A DNA stretch of 64,000 nt from assembly GCA_965215115.1 (NCBI GenBank), contig OZ244050.1, positions 3,968,001-4,032,000 of the forward strand, read 5' to 3'. The notes beneath the pieces were generated by a model. That model did no database searches. It was not told the DNA's origin and saw only the letters and a list, made by a program, of their open reading frames with translations. Origin of the DNA: CALDTK01 sp965215115 (GTDB lineage Bacteria; Bacteroidota; Bacteroidia; Chitinophagales; Saprospiraceae). Shown here one piece after another: positions 62,098 through 64,000 of this stretch (its first letter is position 1; the number at the start of each line of letters is the position of its first letter). The position numbers were made by a program, and so were the translations under genes.

Positions 62098-63150
62098 ATG
62101 GGCAGATTCGGAAAAACAGGCGTGCTGGTCGTCAATCTCGGGACCCCAGACTCGCCTACGCGCTACGACGTGTACCGCTACCTCCGGGAGTTCCTCACGG
62201 ACCGCCGCGTGATCGACTACCCGTGGGTCGCGCGCCAGGCGCTGGTGCAAGGCGTCATCGCGCCGTTCCGCTCCGGCTCGTCCGCCAAGCTCTACCAGGA
62301 CCTCTGGACCGAGGAGGGCTCGCCGCTGAAGGTTTTCGGCGAAAGCCTCGTGGCCCAACTCCAGCCCCGCATGGGCGCCGACTACATCGTCCGGCTCGCG
62401 ATGCGGTACCAGGAGCCGAGCATCGAGGCGACGGTCAAGGAGTTACTCGCCGCGGACATTGACAAGCTGGTGGTCTTTTCGCTGTTCCCGCAATACGCCA
62501 GCGCCACGGTGGGCAGCGTCCACGACGAAGTGATGCGGGTGTTGCGTGAGGAGGACAACATCCCCGAGCTCGTCCTCATCCGCGACTACTACGACTACGC
62601 CGCGATGATCGAGTGCTTCGTGCGAAATGCGCAGGCCTTCGATCTAGAGAAGTACGATCACGTGCTGTTCAGCTTTCACGGTCTGCCCGAGCGGCAACTG
62701 AGGAAGGCGGATCGGCACGACCACTGCACCAAGGCAGCCGACTGCTGCGCGAGTATCGGGACGCACAACCAGTACTGCTACTCGGCGCAGTGCCACGCCA
62801 CGGCGCGTGCTATTGCGGCGGGCATGGGGCTTCCGCCAAAACAGTACAGCGTTTGCTTCCAGAGCCGCCTCGGTCCGGAGAAGTGGGCCCAGCCGTACAC
62901 GAGCAAAGTCATCGAACACCGCTACGCCGAAGGAGATCGCAAACTGCTCGTGCTGTGTCCCGCCTTCACGGCCGACTGCCTCGAGACCGTCATCGAGATC
63001 GCGGACGAGTACCGCGAGGAATTTATGGAGATGGGGGGTGAGGTGTTGGATCTGGTACCGAGCTTGAATGACATGCCGGCGTGGGTGGAGGCGGTGGCGG
63101 CGCTGGTGGAGGGGCGGGTGCCTAAAGCTCTGGAGATGAATGCGTTATGA
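62098..63150 (+). CDS. hemH: ferrochelatase
   Basis: 350 residues from ATG 62098 (MGRFGKTGVLVVNLGTPDSP); the upstream frame is remnant DNA. VVNLGTPDSPTRYDVYRYLREFL, FPQYASATVGSVHDEV, the catalytic-His region VLFSFHGLPERQLR, YCYSAQCHATARAIA, VCFQSRLGPEKWAQPYT, and CPAFTADCLETVIEI fit HemH. It inserts Fe2+ into protoporphyrin IX to form haem at the cytoplasmic membrane. GC content and two mini-hairpins (62333, 62828) mark it as native DNA between two AT-rich segments. Confidence 0.95.
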   Translation: MGRFGKTGVLVVNLGTPDSPTRYDVYRYLREFLTDRRVIDYPWVARQALVQGVIAPFRSGSSAKLYQDLWTEEGSPLKVFGESLVAQLQPRMGADYIVRLAMRYQEPSIEATVKELLAADIDKLVVFSLFPQYASATVGSVHDEVMRVLREEDNIPELVLIRDYYDYAAMIECFVRNAQAFDLEKYDHVLFSFHGLPERQLRKADRHDHCTKAADCCASIGTHNQYCYSAQCHATARAIAAGMGLPPKQYSVCFQSRLGPEKWAQPYTSKVIEHRYAEGDRKLLVLCPAFTADCLETVIEIADEYREEFMEMGGEVLDLVPSLNDMPAWVEAVAALVEGRVPKALEMNAL

Positions 63151-63238
63151 TGTGGGCGGCCTTTGCTGCATTCTGAGGTGAAGAAAAAGTTTGCACCACG
63201 ACTATGCGGAACCGAGAGTTGTAGCTAGCTTCCCGCAC

Positions 63239-64000
63239 ATGGAAAAGAGCTACACGCACGCGTCCGCCTCAACACGGTTCGCGATGGCCTTATTGGTGTT
63301 GTATGTCTTCGCAGCGTCTTGTCGGGACGCGGAGAGCCTCAGTGTTGAATCCCAGATTGGTGTAACAACATCGATATGTGCTCTAAGTATAAACGAGGCT
63401 AACATTGGACCGTTTTCTCGCGAGCAACTTGCTCACTTGCTCAGCGAGATCTGCATTGCATATCCGGACCTCGAGGTTTTACCTGTTGATGACGCCCTCT
63501 ATCCTCAGCAACTTGCTTTGGTGCTCATCGGTAAAGATGGTACGTCCACTGGATCAATTGTAGGTAATTACTTTACGGGTAACTATGAGTTCGTGTCTCG
63601 GGGTTGGATTATCGCAACATTACCTTACATAGATGATTATAGTGAGCATTCTACCATGCTTCGAGCAGTAGACATAATTATTGAACATTCTAACTTTGGA
63701 GGACCTGCAGAGCGTTATGTAATGGCAAAGTTTGGATATTCTCGTGCAAGCAAATTTGAGCCTAGCATTAATGATCAAGCACTAGATGGGCGCAATTTTA
63801 CAACTGACTACTGCCGTCACTACAGAGATGATGGTACCCGTACTTCCGTAGTTACAGGATGGGAAACCGATCGGTACGGTGACCACGTATTCGGAGGCGG
63901 GGACGACGGAAGCGCCTACTCCAATTGTACTAAAGTTTTCTTGCCGTGCCATCTGATAAACCTTACTCCAAACGGAGGGTCTGGGATAGGTGGTTATGGT
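63239..64000 (+). CDS. surface lipoprotein, paralogue of the 58147 gene, cut by window edge
   Basis: 254 codons from ATG at 63239-63241 to the last base, no stop. Lipobox FAASC at Cys28 followed by RDAE (acidic, surface-export-like). Shared core with the 58147 product: TTSICALS, KDGTSTGSIVGNYFTGNYEFVSRGW, PYIDDYSEHSTMLRAVDII, then a Cys-containing end (CRHYRDDG, SNCTKVFLPC) and a Gly-rich linker start (GGSGIGGYG). By analogy a different effector domain should follow beyond the window. Intact within the window and AT-rich, like the first copy. Confidence 0.7.
   Translation, partial: MEKSYTHASASTRFAMALLVLYVFAASCRDAESLSVESQIGVTTSICALSINEANIGPFSREQLAHLLSEICIAYPDLEVLPVDDALYPQQLALVLIGKDGTSTGSIVGNYFTGNYEFVSRGWIIATLPYIDDYSEHSTMLRAVDIIIEHSNFGGPAERYVMAKFGYSRASKFEPSINDQALDGRNFTTDYCRHYRDDGTRTSVVTGWETDRYGDHVFGGGDDGSAYSNCTKVFLPCHLINLTPNGGSGIGGYG

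Larger units (their letters stand above)
609..62841. repeat. dispersed 14-15-base mini-hairpin element, about 46 copies
   Basis: Consensus GTTTT + stem3 + GNRA + stem3. Coordinates from TTTT to the stem end. Plus strand starts: 609, 1137, 3861, 4913, 15565, 16273, 17816, 20346, 21357, 22257, 27168, 29067, 32887, 35301, 35729, 36303, 38679, 40570, 40689, 44209, 45035, 49278, 50016, 56201, 56758, 62333. Minus strand (leftmost base): 1051, 2079, 19166, 20485, 21875, 24478, 29466, 32316, 36832, 36938, 40862, 43006, 44767, 46913, 48634, 51836, 56214, 56337, 57718, 62828. Exact TTTTGGCGAAAGCC at 15565, 16273, 32887, 36938, 40689, 40862, 44209, 49278, 56337 and 56758. Imperfect stems: 1137, 4913, 51836. 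Confidence 0.9.

Noticed and set aside
609..62841. Mini-hairpins as intrinsic terminators or integron attC sites
   Set aside because: They lie inside open frames in both orientations, stems are only 3 bp, and the T/A run is on one side regardless of gene direction. No attC-type paired core sites or integrase are present.
609..62841. Mini-hairpins as Chi-type recombination signals
   Set aside because: Chi-like sites show strong strand bias; here the split is 26 to 20.
1..64000. tRNA, rRNA, riboswitch or insertion-sequence genes
   Set aside because: No cloverleaf-like, conserved aptamer-like or transposase sequence was recognised in any spacer or frame, though a by-eye search can miss small RNAs.

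Overview
The window is GC-rich Bacteroidota DNA, most like a high-GC member of the Saprospiria (Lewinella-like). Evidence: a PorP/SprF protein, giant secreted proteins with the gliding/type IX C-terminal domain (CHU_C), a DUF4199 protein, the surE-orf-lpxB order, an ExbB-ExbD-ExbD-TonB set and a FadJ-type beta-oxidation pair. I see no rRNA, tRNA or CRISPR array.

Layout. 0-2 kb: a truncated esterase and a small Bacteroidota protein facing left, then a cysteine-synthase-family gene facing right. 2.3-32.9 kb: a surface-protein region on the + strand. It holds a roughly 5,500-residue protein with about 50 HYR-like repeats (split in this sequence by a one-base loss near 8420), a 1,674-residue CHU_C protein, a PorP/SprF protein, and a 2,584-residue cohesin/PKD/CHU_C protein translationally coupled to it. 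33-36.7 kb: thiolase and hydroxyacyl-CoA dehydrogenase/enoyl-CoA hydratase (fatty-acid beta-oxidation). 37.1-39.9 kb: the ExbB/ExbD/ExbD/TonB energy-transduction cluster. 39.9-58 kb: housekeeping genes (folC, thioredoxin-like, FKBP, trmD, HMG-CoA synthase, rimO, msrB, cobalamin adenosyltransferase, PgpH-type HD phosphodiesterase, rarA, pseudouridine synthase, AI-2E-type exporter, lpxB, surE). 58.1-64 kb: a visibly AT-richer accessory region around hemH. It carries two paralogous surface-lipoprotein genes and an array of decayed copies of a metallopeptidase-like domain, each followed by a small lipoprotein gene; the layout resembles a polymorphic toxin/immunity cassette array.

The most unusual signal is not a gene. 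A 15-base element, GTTTT plus a 3-bp stem closed by a GNRA-type loop (commonest form GTTTTGGCGAAAGCC, 10 exact copies), occurs about 46 times on both strands, mostly inside coding sequences and in several reading frames. Its stems vary in a compensated way (GGC/GCC, GAC/GTC, GCC/GGC, CGC/GCG, GCG/CGC), which points to selection on a DNA hairpin. It is absent from the homogeneous core of the HYR array and from the AT-rich island. A second repeat system is made of 7-8-bp intergenic tandem repeats, often in facing inverted arrays around gene ends.

All positions were read by eye; family names rest on motif recognition, not database searches.
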